Shown: positions 44,082 to 54,900 of the stretch, piece after piece
Layout of the letters: every line of letters begins with the position of its first letter
Numbering within the stretch: position 1 is the stretch's first letter
Source: Bacillota bacterium
GTDB taxonomy: Bacteria; Bacillota; Clostridia; Monoglobales; Firm-18
Assembly: GCA_023228885.1 (NCBI GenBank)
Contig: JALOAJ010000013.1
Location: 1-64,000 of the forward strand
Length of the DNA: 64,000 nt
Direction of reading: 5' to 3'
Made by a program: the position numbers and the translations under genes
Notes under the pieces: model-generated
Databases searched by the model: none
What the model saw: the letters and a program-made list of their open reading frames with translations, nothing else
Told to the model about the DNA's origin: nothing

Positions 44082-46205
44082 ATGAAAAGGATATATGCAA
44101 TTATATTGGTCGCTGTTTTTATATTAGGCTTTCCAAACCTCGGTACTGCGGCGGCGGTTATTATCAACCCGGATTTTGAAATGGGGGACGAGTCAGGTTG
44201 GGAGCGAAGACCAATGCCGCCGGGGGCAACCTCGCCCGATGTTGAAATTGTGACATCCGCAGACGGCGTATCCCCGCAAAGCGGTGATTATTGCGCAAAA
44301 ATAACAAGAAAAGATGTAGCGGGCAGATTAATTCAAAATGTTTCGTTAACCAAAGGCGCGGAATATATTTGCTCTGCTTGGGTGAGGGCGCAAAGCGGCA
44401 CATCCGCATTGCTGACAGCTCAGTTGGCGTTTGACCTTGGCGCTGCCATGGGGAGCGGGGCAGACCGTTATAAAACCGTCACTAAAGCAGGCATAGGAGA
44501 TTTGTGGACGCCGCTTGAGCTAAAATATACGGCAACACAGGATTTACAAACCGTAAGCATTTATATTCAGATTACAACGGCGTATGGCGAAGCCTCAAAG
44601 GTCTATTACATAGATAATTTTAAATTGTTGGAAAACGCTCCGCCGTCGGCTGCATCGGTTTCAATTGCAGGCTCCTCCACCCTCACGGTTGCCGGGGATG
44701 AAATTACGGCGCAATACAATGCGACGGTTTTTGACCAATATGGGGAAAGCGCAACGGTAGCGCAGGATGTATATTGGCTTATTAAGGAGGATACCGACAA
44801 GATTCAAATAAGCGAAGGCGGCAAAGTTACCGTTGCGGCGGACATAGACTTGCCAAGCTTTACCATTGAAGCGGTTTCGGCTGAAAACGATGAAGTCCAT
44901 GCCGAAAAAGAGGTGTTGTTGCTGCACCCGTCGGCGCCTGTGGCAAGCAATGTTGTTATAAACGGTGAGCTATTTATGGGCAACAAGATGACAGGAAATT
45001 ATGATTATTTTGATTTAAACGAAGATGAGGAAAGCGGAACTCTTTTTCAATGGTATCGCGAAAAAGATGGCGTAAAGCAAAAAATCACAGGTGCGGTCGA
45101 TACTGAATACACCCTTGTTCAGGCTGATGTTGGGTTCAATATTATTTTTGAGGTAACGCCGAAGAACCGGGCAAAACTTTTGCCGTTAGGGGAGGCTGTT
45201 TCGAGCCAGCCCGTGGGTCCGGTGCGCAAACCTATTATACAATTTTTAACCATTGATGCATCGAAGAAGTCTGACTACTCCGGAAGTGTGATTTCGTTTA
45301 GGGTTTTAGGGCAGCCTGCCGATGGAAGCGAGGCTATTGACCTCACTTCGTCTGCAACCGTAAAAGCGGTTTCCGGCTGCTCTGTGTCGGGCGTTGGTAA
45401 GGTAATGTTGCAATCGGGAAGCAGCGCGGTTTTGTCTGCAAGCTTTACGGACGGAGAAAATAAAACTGTCTCAAAGGAAATTACATTTGGCATTCTCACA
45501 CGCGCAGGCGGAGGAGGAGGCGGCGGAGGAGGAGGCGGAACAACTTTTTTTGTTCCCGCAGTTCCGATTACGATTCCCGACAAACCCGAAACAATGCCGG
45601 AAATAATTGACGAGGCAAGCGGCGAATTAGGTGACGCTCCTATCGAGATAACAAAAACATTTCCCGATATTGATGGGCATTACGCAAAGGAAGCGATAGA
45701 GATTTTGGCAAGCATAGGCTACCTTGATAACATAGCCGACACGGTGTTTGAGCCTGACCGCCCCATAGTCAGGGCGGATGCGGCAGCTTTAATTATGCGA
45801 GCCTCAAGGCTTAAAGTCATGAGCTACGACGGAATATACACCGATATTGACACTTCAAGTTGGTATGCGGATTATCTTCAGACCGCCTATGATACCGGTA
45901 TTGCACAAGGGGATTCAAATCAGTTTCGCCCAAATGATTCCATCACAAGGGAAGAATTTGCAAAAATAATTGTTACAATGTTTGAAGGCGTTTCCGGACG
46001 AAAAATAGATAGAGGCTTTGTGGCGGAAGGGTTTGACGATTTCGGCAGCATGAGCGATTGGGCAGTTCCGTATATAAGCAAATCGATAAATCAGGGCTTG
46101 TTCAAGGGAACGACAGATACAATCTTCGACCCGCAAAGCTCAATAACCCGTGCGCAAGCCGTTTTGGTTGTAAAGCGCGTTATTGAAGCTTTTAAAGAAG
46201 CGTAA
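44082..46205 (+). CDS. CBM4/9-like, Ig-like and SLH surface protein
   Basis: This 707-residue protein has a signal peptide (1-24), a CBM4/9-like jelly roll (about 25-190, opening INPDFEMGDESGWERR and closing YYIDNFKLLE), two or three Ig-like modules (about 195-470), a striking glycine run (about 475-487) and three SLH repeats to the C-terminus (about 525-707). No catalytic domain is seen. It is probably a wall-anchored glycan-binding protein that concentrates substrate near the second importer. The polyglycine run likely acts as a flexible hinge between binding and anchoring halves. Ribosome binding site AAGGAGG is seen before the ATG. Confidence 0.78.
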   Translation: MKRIYAIILVAVFILGFPNLGTAAAVIINPDFEMGDESGWERRPMPPGATSPDVEIVTSADGVSPQSGDYCAKITRKDVAGRLIQNVSLTKGAEYICSAWVRAQSGTSALLTAQLAFDLGAAMGSGADRYKTVTKAGIGDLWTPLELKYTATQDLQTVSIYIQITTAYGEASKVYYIDNFKLLENAPPSAASVSIAGSSTLTVAGDEITAQYNATVFDQYGESATVAQDVYWLIKEDTDKIQISEGGKVTVAADIDLPSFTIEAVSAENDEVHAEKEVLLLHPSAPVASNVVINGELFMGNKMTGNYDYFDLNEDEESGTLFQWYREKDGVKQKITGAVDTEYTLVQADVGFNIIFEVTPKNRAKLLPLGEAVSSQPVGPVRKPIIQFLTIDASKKSDYSGSVISFRVLGQPADGSEAIDLTSSATVKAVSGCSVSGVGKVMLQSGSSAVLSASFTDGENKTVSKEITFGILTRAGGGGGGGGGGGTTFFVPAVPITIPDKPETMPEIIDEASGELGDAPIEITKTFPDIDGHYAKEAIEILASIGYLDNIADTVFEPDRPIVRADAAALIMRASRLKVMSYDGIYTDIDTSSWYADYLQTAYDTGIAQGDSNQFRPNDSITREEFAKIIVTMFEGVSGRKIDRGFVAEGFDDFGSMSDWAVPYISKSINQGLFKGTTDTIFDPQSSITRAQAVLVVKRVIEAFKEA

Positions 46206-46220
46206 GGAAAGGAGCAGGAA

Positions 46221-49200
46221 ATGAAATTTCTTAAAATGCCGCTGGCATTGTTTCTATGCATCACTTTTTTGAGTATGTTATTCGTATTTGCCGCCGAGGT
46301 AAATCAAATCCCCGAGGGCGATTTTGAAAACGGCTCCGGCAGCGTGGAAGTTCGGTCATGCGCAATTTCCGTGACCGATAAAGAGGCAAAAACGGGCAGC
46401 CATTCATTGATGGTAACCCGCGAGGTTGGTTGGGGACGACCGGTGCGCAAGGTTAACATAAAGCGCGGTGAGGTTTATGGAGCATCGGTATGGATAAAGC
46501 GTGATGGCATTGCTCAACAAGCAGCGCTTAGGCTGGATTTTGGCGAGGGCATTCAACCTCGGTATGTGTTTTTGGCGCAAAAGTCCGTATCAAGGGATTG
46601 GGTCTTGTTGCAGGGGAATACAAAAATATCTTTAGACCTTGAGGCGGAAAGCATGGATGTCATGCTGGATGTGGCTTTCGGAAATGATACCCCTCCGGAT
46701 ACATTTTATATTGATGATTTAAAGTTTGTTGAGGGCGGCATTGAGCTGCAAAAGGTTAGCGAGCCGGAGCCGCCTGCGCAACCAAGCCCGCCTGAAAGCC
46801 CCAATGCGGATAAGGCAGACGGAACAATCAGCGAAAACTTGATTAAAGACGGGGATTTTGAAGGCAGCGCCGGCGAATGGTTTGGAATAGGCGGCGGTGA
46901 GATATCTTTGACAACCGCCCATATAACCAAAGGAATCAATGCGTTGAAAGTGGAGCGTAAGGACCCTTGGAGCAGAGCCGGCAGACCTTTTACCGTTAAA
47001 AGGGGAATGACATACGGCGCCTCTGTATGGGTGAAAATTGAAGAAGGCGCTTTACAGCAAGGTTTTATTCGCTTTGATATGGGCGCGGGCGTACAGCCGC
47101 GTTATATAGCGTTTGGGCAAAAAGGCGTTTCCACTTCATGGGTGCAAGTGATGGGAACGGCAAAAATTCCCGACACCCTTGAAACTGAAACGGCGGAGGT
47201 AATCCTTGAATTTGCCTTTGCAAATAATACCGAAGCGGTTCCTTACTATCTTGATGATGTCAACTTGTACGAGGGGGGTCTGCCGGTGGTAAATGCCGCC
47301 GTTGCCACAGAGGACATCATAAAGGAAGTGGAAGCCAAGCTTGAAATAAATTCAGGGGACAGGGCGTTGTACAGAAATTTCTCCCTCCCCGCATTTGGAC
47401 CGGGCGGAACCACCATAAAGTGGAGGTCTGACCTTCCGGAAGCGCTTGATATGATTGATGGTATGTGTTATATAAACCGCCCCGCACCGGGGTCTGCGCC
47501 GTTAAAGGTTAAAATAACTGCCGAAATTACAAATAAAGACATAACGGTAGAAAAGAACTTTGAATGCAGCGTTATGCCTATGCGCCACCCATCTGCTTTT
47601 TATGTATCAAAAGACGGCAGCGATGAAAACCTTGGAGGGCCGCTCTCACCGTTTAAAACGATAAATAAAGCCGCTCAAATAGCGGATGCGGGCGACAAGG
47701 TTATAATAGGCGGCGGCGTTTACAGGGAAAGAGTGAGCCCTAAGCGAGGCGGGTTAAGCGAGGACACACGGGTTACATACACCGCCGCCGAAGGGGAACA
47801 GGTTATTATTAAGGGTTCTGAAGAACTTACAACTTTTGAAAGACAGCGTGAGGGAGTTTACAAGTCGGCGCTCCCCGTTGAAGCTTTTGGGGATTATAAT
47901 CCCTATACACAAAAATTCATGGCGTTTGCGGGTCAAACTCTTGGCGAGCTGTTTGTTGACGGAGAGCCGTATGCAGAAGCCGTCAGCGAAGAAGCGGTGG
48001 CTACAACGCCGAAAAGCTGGAAGGCAAACAAAGAAGGCACGGAAATATATTTCAATATCGGACAGCTTGACCCGTCGCAGGCGTTGGTTGAAGTAAATGC
48101 CCGCGAAACTGTGTTTTGCCCCGAGGTTTACAACCTCGGCTATATTACCGTGCAAAATATTGAAATAGAGCATGCGGCAAACCAATATCCATTAAAGTTT
48201 TGGGAAGCGGGCGGCGGATATCAACGCGGCGCTTTGAGCACAAACGGAGGTCATCATTGGATTATTGAAAATTGCAGCGTAAAGTATGCCAAAGGCAACA
48301 ACATTGATTTCGGTCTTTCAAGCCAGCAGCTTATGGAAGATGCAAAATATCTTTACGGCGGGAATGTTGCTGAAAAGATGGGGCAAGTCGGTTATCATAT
48401 CATAAGGAATAACTTTGTTTACGGCGGCGGCACAGGGGGCATTCAAGGAATGTGGGGTCCTTTTACAAAAATAACGGGAAACCGCATAATTAACAATAAT
48501 CGGCTCAACGCCGTTGCAGGCTATGAAGCGGGCGGGTTGAAAACGCATTATTTTCTAAGCGGAATAATAGCGGATAATTACTTCAGCGGAAATAAATATG
48601 CCGGTTGCTGGTTGGACAATGTGGCTGAAGGCGTGCTGATAACGGGCAATGTTTTTGTTGACGAGCCTGATACCGGGCTTTTTCTTGAAATGCCGTTGGG
48701 CAGTATATCGGTTAATTCCAATGTGTTTTTAAACTCAAACATTATGCACAGCGACGGCGGAGGGGTTAAGCTTGCCAATAATTTTATAAATTCAAATGCC
48801 ATGCCTCACTTTCGCTTTATATCCACTCATACTTCCGGAAACTATGCGCCGGGAAGCTGGGCGCAAGCAGGGATTGCCGGCACCAGGCTGGCAGAGATAC
48901 AATATGCCAAGAATTATTTTGTTGGGAAGGGGCTTAGCTTGCCTCTTGAGGGTGAAAACATATTAAATAACTTCGCCTTTAATAACCTTTACACAAATGG
49001 CGCGGTAAAAAGCGATGATGAACCCGACGCTGTTGTTTCATCACAAAAAACAGAATTTAGCTATGAAAAAACCAACGAGGGCGTTACATTAAAGCTTACG
49101 CCTTCCGCCGATGTATTCAATGCCGGCACAGCGCTTCCCGATATTTTCTATGCCGCAAATCCCTCCAACGGCTCGCCATATTATGATGTTAGCGACTTTT

Positions 49201-50075
49201 TCGGCAACCCGTTTACCAACCAATCAATAGTTGGGGCGTTTGCAGATTTAAAGGCGGGGGAGAACACCATCACCCTTTATCCAAAACCGCAAAGGGATAT
49301 CAGCAATTATGCCGTGCCTTTTATTAACAACAACAATGTGTCGATAGAATATTCTTCAGGGTATAAAAGGCTTGAAAATCGGCTGCTTGGCGATTACGGC
49401 GGAGATGTTCATCAGGCAACCGCCAACGGTGAAAGCTTTAGTTTTTCATTCCGCGGAACGGGGTTTGAACTTTATGGAGAGCGCGGACCCGACGCGCCTG
49501 AGCTTAGCGTAGAAATAGACGGCGAAGCATCACACACCTTCATGCCTGTGTCCGAAACGAGCATTTACGGCGCTTCGTGGTATGTTTCCGACGAACTTTC
49601 TTATGGCAGCCACACCGTAAAGGTTACCAAGACGGGTGGCGGGAATGCTAACTTTGACGGTTATTACAGGCGCGATGTTACATTGCCCGCATCACTAAAT
49701 GAAAATATATGCATGGTTATCGGAAGCCCCAAAATTTATATAGATGGGGTCAGGAACAGCATACTTCGCGATAACGACCAGCTTGTACCTATCTTAAAAG
49801 ACGAAAAAACCTATATTCCCTTAAAGGCAATGGGCATGGTAATGGGATATGAGAAAAGCGAGGCAGGATATGTCTTTTTGTGGGGCGAAAAAACCTTTGA
49901 ACTTGCTTTGGGCGAAACGGTAAGTATAGAAGACGAGGTATATGTGCCTGCCGGAACAATCCTAAGAAGCCTTGAACGACCTGTGTTTTTTAAGGACGGG
50001 GTCCTTGTTATAGATGATTTTTCACCGCCAACAGAGGAGAACTTCACAATTCTAAAAGCAAACCTGCTTAAATAA
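46221..50075 (+). CDS. Secreted GH120-like beta-helix glycosidase with two CBMs and stalk domain
   Basis: A 1284-residue secreted enzyme. Order: signal peptide, two CBM4/9-like domains (about 25-175 and 205-355), an atrophied Ig-like domain (about 358-455), a right-handed beta-helix of GH120 type (about 465-1040, opening YVSKDGSDENLGGPLSPFKT), a galactose-binding-like module (about 1045-1170) and a copper-amine-oxidase-N-like stalk domain (about 1175-1284). GH120 contains beta-xylosidases. The catalytic pair of the Thermoanaerobacterium enzyme, an Asp in WLD and a Glu 23 residues later, is matched by D799 (WLDN) and E823 (FLEMPLG, spacing 24). It has no SLH repeats. Extracellular beta-xylosidase or arabinosidase action is inferred. 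Confidence 0.75.
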   Translation: MKFLKMPLALFLCITFLSMLFVFAAEVNQIPEGDFENGSGSVEVRSCAISVTDKEAKTGSHSLMVTREVGWGRPVRKVNIKRGEVYGASVWIKRDGIAQQAALRLDFGEGIQPRYVFLAQKSVSRDWVLLQGNTKISLDLEAESMDVMLDVAFGNDTPPDTFYIDDLKFVEGGIELQKVSEPEPPAQPSPPESPNADKADGTISENLIKDGDFEGSAGEWFGIGGGEISLTTAHITKGINALKVERKDPWSRAGRPFTVKRGMTYGASVWVKIEEGALQQGFIRFDMGAGVQPRYIAFGQKGVSTSWVQVMGTAKIPDTLETETAEVILEFAFANNTEAVPYYLDDVNLYEGGLPVVNAAVATEDIIKEVEAKLEINSGDRALYRNFSLPAFGPGGTTIKWRSDLPEALDMIDGMCYINRPAPGSAPLKVKITAEITNKDITVEKNFECSVMPMRHPSAFYVSKDGSDENLGGPLSPFKTINKAAQIADAGDKVIIGGGVYRERVSPKRGGLSEDTRVTYTAAEGEQVIIKGSEELTTFERQREGVYKSALPVEAFGDYNPYTQKFMAFAGQTLGELFVDGEPYAEAVSEEAVATTPKSWKANKEGTEIYFNIGQLDPSQALVEVNARETVFCPEVYNLGYITVQNIEIEHAANQYPLKFWEAGGGYQRGALSTNGGHHWIIENCSVKYAKGNNIDFGLSSQQLMEDAKYLYGGNVAEKMGQVGYHIIRNNFVYGGGTGGIQGMWGPFTKITGNRIINNNRLNAVAGYEAGGLKTHYFLSGIIADNYFSGNKYAGCWLDNVAEGVLITGNVFVDEPDTGLFLEMPLGSISVNSNVFLNSNIMHSDGGGVKLANNFINSNAMPHFRFISTHTSGNYAPGSWAQAGIAGTRLAEIQYAKNYFVGKGLSLPLEGENILNNFAFNNLYTNGAVKSDDEPDAVVSSQKTEFSYEKTNEGVTLKLTPSADVFNAGTALPDIFYAANPSNGSPYYDVSDFFGNPFTNQSIVGAFADLKAGENTITLYPKPQRDISNYAVPFINNNNVSIEYSSGYKRLENRLLGDYGGDVHQATANGESFSFSFRGTGFELYGERGPDAPELSVEIDGEASHTFMPVSETSIYGASWYVSDELSYGSHTVKVTKTGGGNANFDGYYRRDVTLPASLNENICMVIGSPKIYIDGVRNSILRDNDQLVPILKDEKTYIPLKAMGMVMGYEKSEAGYVFLWGEKTFELALGETVSIEDEVYVPAGTILRSLERPVFFKDGVLVIDDFSPPTEENFTILKANLLK

Positions 50076-50091
50076 CGAAAGGAGTGTAATT

Positions 50092-51924
50092 ATGTTAAAA
50101 AGACTTTTACCAGCATTACTTACCATGACACTTTTGCTTTGTGTCTGCGCATCCCCAATTTTTGCCGAGGAGCTTGAGCCAATTCGCCCCTCGTTTGACG
50201 CCTATGTAAACATAAACAATGCCAAGCAACCCTCAACATCAGGTCAACAGCTTTTGAATGTGCAATCGTTGACCAACTCGCTATGGACATACTTTAAGTT
50301 TAATGTAACAACCATCCCACAGGGTATGGTTATAAGCAAGGCGACCCTTTATGCTTATTGCACCGCAAAGGGGGGTGTTGTTCTTCCCATAGGAGCGTAT
50401 ACGCTTACCGACAGCAACCTGCCGATGGACATATGCGGGGAAAGCTATAACGAACAAAACGGATACAACGGCTTATACGACCCAAAGCCCGAAAATGCGC
50501 TTGCTTTTTGTACACCTGAGTTAAACGCTTGGAGCCAATGGGATTTAACATCTTTGATAACCGAAAACGGAGATTATGCCATTTGCTTGGCGGAACTGTC
50601 ATTGACCATGAATACTGTCAGCTTTGCTTCCATGGAAAATGCTACACCGACAAACCGTCCTTATCTAAAGCTTGAATATGCCGACGCAGCGGTGAAAAGT
50701 GTGGTTAGCAGCATAACCCCCGGGCTTGTGGAAGCGCCTCAAACCGTTTCGCTTTCATGCGATACCGCAGGTGCGGAAATAAGATACACCACAGACAGCA
50801 CAGAACCCACCGAAAACTCCGCTCTGTTTGACGAACCCCTTACGATTACCGGATACACCATGGTAAAAGCAAAGGCCTTCAAAGATGGTCTGACGCCTTC
50901 GCCAACGGCATCGTTTGAATACTACCCCGGCATAAAAGTTTATGATACAAGCTTGCTAAGCCATGCCCCCGGCGTTTTGGAAAATGACATTAAAAACTTT
51001 TACACGCCAATCGGCAATTCGGGAGTAAACGAAATGATTCTTGACGGCGATGATAAAATAATTCAAATAACCACGCCATATAGCTCTACTGCGCAGCAAA
51101 ACTTGTATAAGGCAGCCAACACATCGGCAGAAATAGTTCAGGTTAAAATGGATATATGGACCGGCAACCGTGCATTGAATGCGGTTGATTTTGCCGGATA
51201 TTATTCCGAACCCGACTCAAGCGAAAACTTTAAAAACCGACATCTTGGCGGCATTATCATCAGAAGGGAAAGACTTGAATTTTTAAGCGGCGCCGACTTT
51301 ATTCTTTATGAGGGTTTTGAAACGGGTATAAATACATGGTATTCCTTGCAAGCCATTATTAACTTTGCCGGTCAATATGTAGATTTATACTTTGGACCGC
51401 AAGGCGGCGCCATCGCATATGCAGGCAGGCAGCCCTTTGAGCCGGGCAACGGCGCTTTTTGGGGGCTTAGCAATATATACTTCAGAAGTCAAGGTCTTAA
51501 TACCGCTCCGCACACTAACTCCATGAAACTTAAAAACTTTACCATAACCGAGTTGGCAGACGGGCAAATCCGTGTGAATAATATAATGTTTGCTCCCGAC
51601 ACAAATATTCCAATCGGCGGTTTGTCGGCAGATAACGGTCAAGTTGCGCTTACGGCTTATGTAAGCACCGCAAACAATGCAGGCAATGGCACGGTAAACG
51701 CAATGTTTGTTATTGCCCAGTATGACGACTTTGGCAAACTTATATCGGTTAAAGCGCCCGAGGTGGCTATACCGACGGGCTCCAATATGGAGGAAATACC
51801 TTTTATCGCGGATTGTGACAACGCAACAGTAATCAAGGTTTTCGTGTGGAAGAATGACGGAAGCATTTCTCCGCTTTGCGCAAGAAACATCAGAGCGTTG
51901 GGCATCAGCAGCGTGCAGGAATAA
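50092..51924 (+). CDS. Secreted CBM96-like protein with chitobiase-C-like and LamG-like domains
   Basis: A 610-residue secreted protein: signal peptide (about 1-26), DNRLRE/CBM96-like domain (about 30-200), a CHB_HEX-C-like module (about 205-280, with AEIRYTTDSTEPTENSALF), a concanavalin/LamG-like region (about 290-485) and a C-terminal beta module (about 490-610, with IKVFVWKNDGSISPLCARN). No catalytic residues can be pointed out. It is likely a carbohydrate-binding accessory protein, and its last module is shared with the GH120-like protein encoded directly downstream. AAAGGAG lies before the ATG. Confidence 0.72.
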   Translation: MLKRLLPALLTMTLLLCVCASPIFAEELEPIRPSFDAYVNINNAKQPSTSGQQLLNVQSLTNSLWTYFKFNVTTIPQGMVISKATLYAYCTAKGGVVLPIGAYTLTDSNLPMDICGESYNEQNGYNGLYDPKPENALAFCTPELNAWSQWDLTSLITENGDYAICLAELSLTMNTVSFASMENATPTNRPYLKLEYADAAVKSVVSSITPGLVEAPQTVSLSCDTAGAEIRYTTDSTEPTENSALFDEPLTITGYTMVKAKAFKDGLTPSPTASFEYYPGIKVYDTSLLSHAPGVLENDIKNFYTPIGNSGVNEMILDGDDKIIQITTPYSSTAQQNLYKAANTSAEIVQVKMDIWTGNRALNAVDFAGYYSEPDSSENFKNRHLGGIIIRRERLEFLSGADFILYEGFETGINTWYSLQAIINFAGQYVDLYFGPQGGAIAYAGRQPFEPGNGAFWGLSNIYFRSQGLNTAPHTNSMKLKNFTITELADGQIRVNNIMFAPDTNIPIGGLSADNGQVALTAYVSTANNAGNGTVNAMFVIAQYDDFGKLISVKAPEVAIPTGSNMEEIPFIADCDNATVIKVFVWKNDGSISPLCARNIRALGISSVQE

Positions 51925-51958
51925 TAAAAGAATTACAGTCGCAAAAGGATGTATTAAA

Positions 51959-54900
51959 TTGCTAAAAAAGTTTTATCTGTTTAATCTTATATCGGCTTAC
52001 CTAATATTTATATTGACACCTGTATCTTTGGCGGCAACTGCTGCCAAGGATATGGGTCAAGCTGTTTCGCCGACCGAAATGCAATCGGTCGGCGAAACCG
52101 TTTATTATGTGTCAAAATCCGGCAACGACAACAACCTCGGCACAAGCGAGGCTCCCTTTTTAACAATCAACAAAGCTGCGTCAATTGCAGTTGGAGGGGA
52201 TACGGTAATCGTTTATGGCGGAACATACAGGGAAAAAGTAAGCCCCGTTGAGGGGGGCAGGGCAGACGCGCCCGTCCGTTATATGGCGGCGAAGGGTGAG
52301 GAGGTCATTATAAAAGGCTCGGAGCTTATGGAAGATTGGCAACCGGTAAGCGAAACGGTATACGAAAAAACTATACCGGAGTCCTTTTTTAAAGGGTACA
52401 ACCCATACAGGATTGCCTACAAGGGAAGCGGGGCGCAGGCATTCACCCTGGGCGGAGTTTATATTGACGGCTTTGCGCTCACCGAGGCGGCATCAAATAC
52501 CGGCATTGGAAACAGCCCGAATTACTGGAAGGTTTTATCGGCAAATGAATCCGACATAGTGCTAAGGGCTAATTTCGGCGGGAAAAATCCGAATACCTCA
52601 GAGGTAGAAATTAATGTTCGCGAACAGATATTTGCCCCCGAGGTTTATAATCTTGGCTATATAAATATTGACGGGTTTAAGCTCTATCATGCGGCAAACC
52701 AGTTCGCGTACAGGTTTTGGGATGTCGACGGCGAGCAGCAAAAAGGCGCGCTCAGCACAAGCGGCGGGCATAATTGGGTGATTGAAAACTGCACCGTAAG
52801 CTATGCAAAAAGCATCGGGATTGACTTTGGCTATCAAGGAACGGGCGCAATGAACAAGGCGGGAATTTCCGGCAACGGCACGGCGTATCAAAAAATCGGT
52901 CGTGTTGGGCATCACATAATCAGGGGCAATACGGTTTCATATTGCGGCAGCACGGGAATGGCAGGCGCATGGGGTCCGTACACCTCTATTTTATCCAACA
53001 AAATAATGTATAATAACCTGTTTAATTGCGAGGCGGGGTATGAGCAAGGCGGAATAAAGGTTCATTGGTTTTTTGACGGTCTTGTGGAAGGCAATTTGTT
53101 CAAGGGCAACAAATATGCCGCGCTATGGCTTGATAATTCCGATGACGGCGCGCGGGTAACAGGCAATACATTTGTTGAAAACGACCTTGGTCTGTTTGTG
53201 GAGCTTACGCTCGGTCCGCATCTTATCGACAACAACATTTTCATCAAATCCCCTTTAAGAGTAAGCGACAGTTCAGCAACATCCTTTATATATAACCTTT
53301 TTTACGAAAGCGCGGCGGTAAACATTGCCGTTACAAATCCAAACAGAACGATAGCGCTTTACAGCCCGGTGAGCGCATCCATGCTGGAGCCATCGGTGCC
53401 TGCTTTGTTGGCGGATAACGCTTTTTTGATGAATATTTTTATAAAAAACGGTCTTACCATTCCTGCCCCATCAGAAACGCGCCCGGGCAATTATGGAGAT
53501 TATAATATAAGCTGTGACGGCGCTGCAATGGTAAGAGACGGGCAAAATAGCAGCGCATTTGCCGCCGAAACCGGCTTTTCATATACTGTATCAGATACCG
53601 AGGTTACGGTGGATTTCAACCTCAACGGGCTTCCTGCCGCTACTGCGGTTGACATAAATAATCTTAGCATTAACCGATTCAGCTCAAAAAAACTGCATTG
53701 GCTTTTAAATTACGACTTTTTCGGAATTGCACGCCCTCAAAGCGCTACTGCAGGGCCTTTTTCGCAAATCTCCGACATTACTGGGTTGCGCGTATGGCCG
53801 CGTGATGACTTTTCTTACAGCAGACCAAACAAAAACTATGATTTAACCGATACCAAGGATATGAATAAAACTCTGTCGGGCGAATGGGTAACCGAAGGCG
53901 GAAGAATATCATCAGGCGACTATTTTGGCGAGCTTATATATACCAAAAATAACGGCAATTATATTGAAACATATTTTGTTGGGGAGTATATCGAGGTTAT
54001 ATGCCCTATCTCCTCCGAGCAAGGTCAAATTGATGTATATTTAGACGATGTTTTTGCCGCCACGGTTGACTGCCATAACGACACATACCTTCCACAGCAA
54101 AAGGTATATTCAAATTACAGTCTTTCAAACCGAGAGCATAAAATAAAGCTTGTCAAAAAAAGCGGCGATAAAATGTATATTGACGGTGTGCGTTTTTCCA
54201 AAACGGCCCCATTGAATTTAGACTTTTCTATCGAAAATGCGGGCAATTGGACAACCTATAATGCCGGCACAGCCGTTTGGGCAGTTCAAACCAACGGTTA
54301 TAGCATTGCAAACGGCAGGTTCACCGACAATAAAATGATGTGCACGGCGCAAAACCATTTTAAAGATTTTGAAATGGAATTCGATTTGCTTGTAACAGGG
54401 AACTTGGCGGTTGGTCAAGGGCTGTATTTATATCCAAAGGTTAGGGAAAACGGCGTGAAAGCGGATATTGTGTGTCAAATCACAAAAGATACAAACGGAA
54501 CGCTATTTTCAATATCCGGCAATAATGTTTCTGATGAAAAGGGCATTTCATTTTTAACAGACACAGGGATATACCTTTCTTCCGGTACGGTGGCACAAGT
54601 TAAAATTTTAATTCGGGATATGCAAGTGTTTTTATATTATGAAAACAGCCTTAAAGTTTGCGGAACGCTAAAAAGCAGCTACATTCAAATGGGGAGGATA
54701 GGCGTTCACACAACTCCGTATAACACGGCGGCAATAGATAACCTTTCAATTCAACCGATAGCGGAGGAGGATAACTCTTTGCTGATGGACCACATTGTTA
54801 TATTGCATGCCGAAACGAAAGCCCCTTACGCATTGTATTATGCCGACCGCTTAAAAACCGTCGAGGCGGAGTTTGTTTTGAGCTTGTATGACAGGCATGA

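Noticed and set aside
45505..45545. GGA/GGC repeat as a CRISPR or tandem-repeat locus
   Set aside because: It is a short in-frame polyglycine coding run with no spacers.
51854..51958. Longer start of the second GH120-like protein
   Set aside because: It overlaps the preceding gene by about 70 bases and would bury the signal peptide that begins at TTG 51959.
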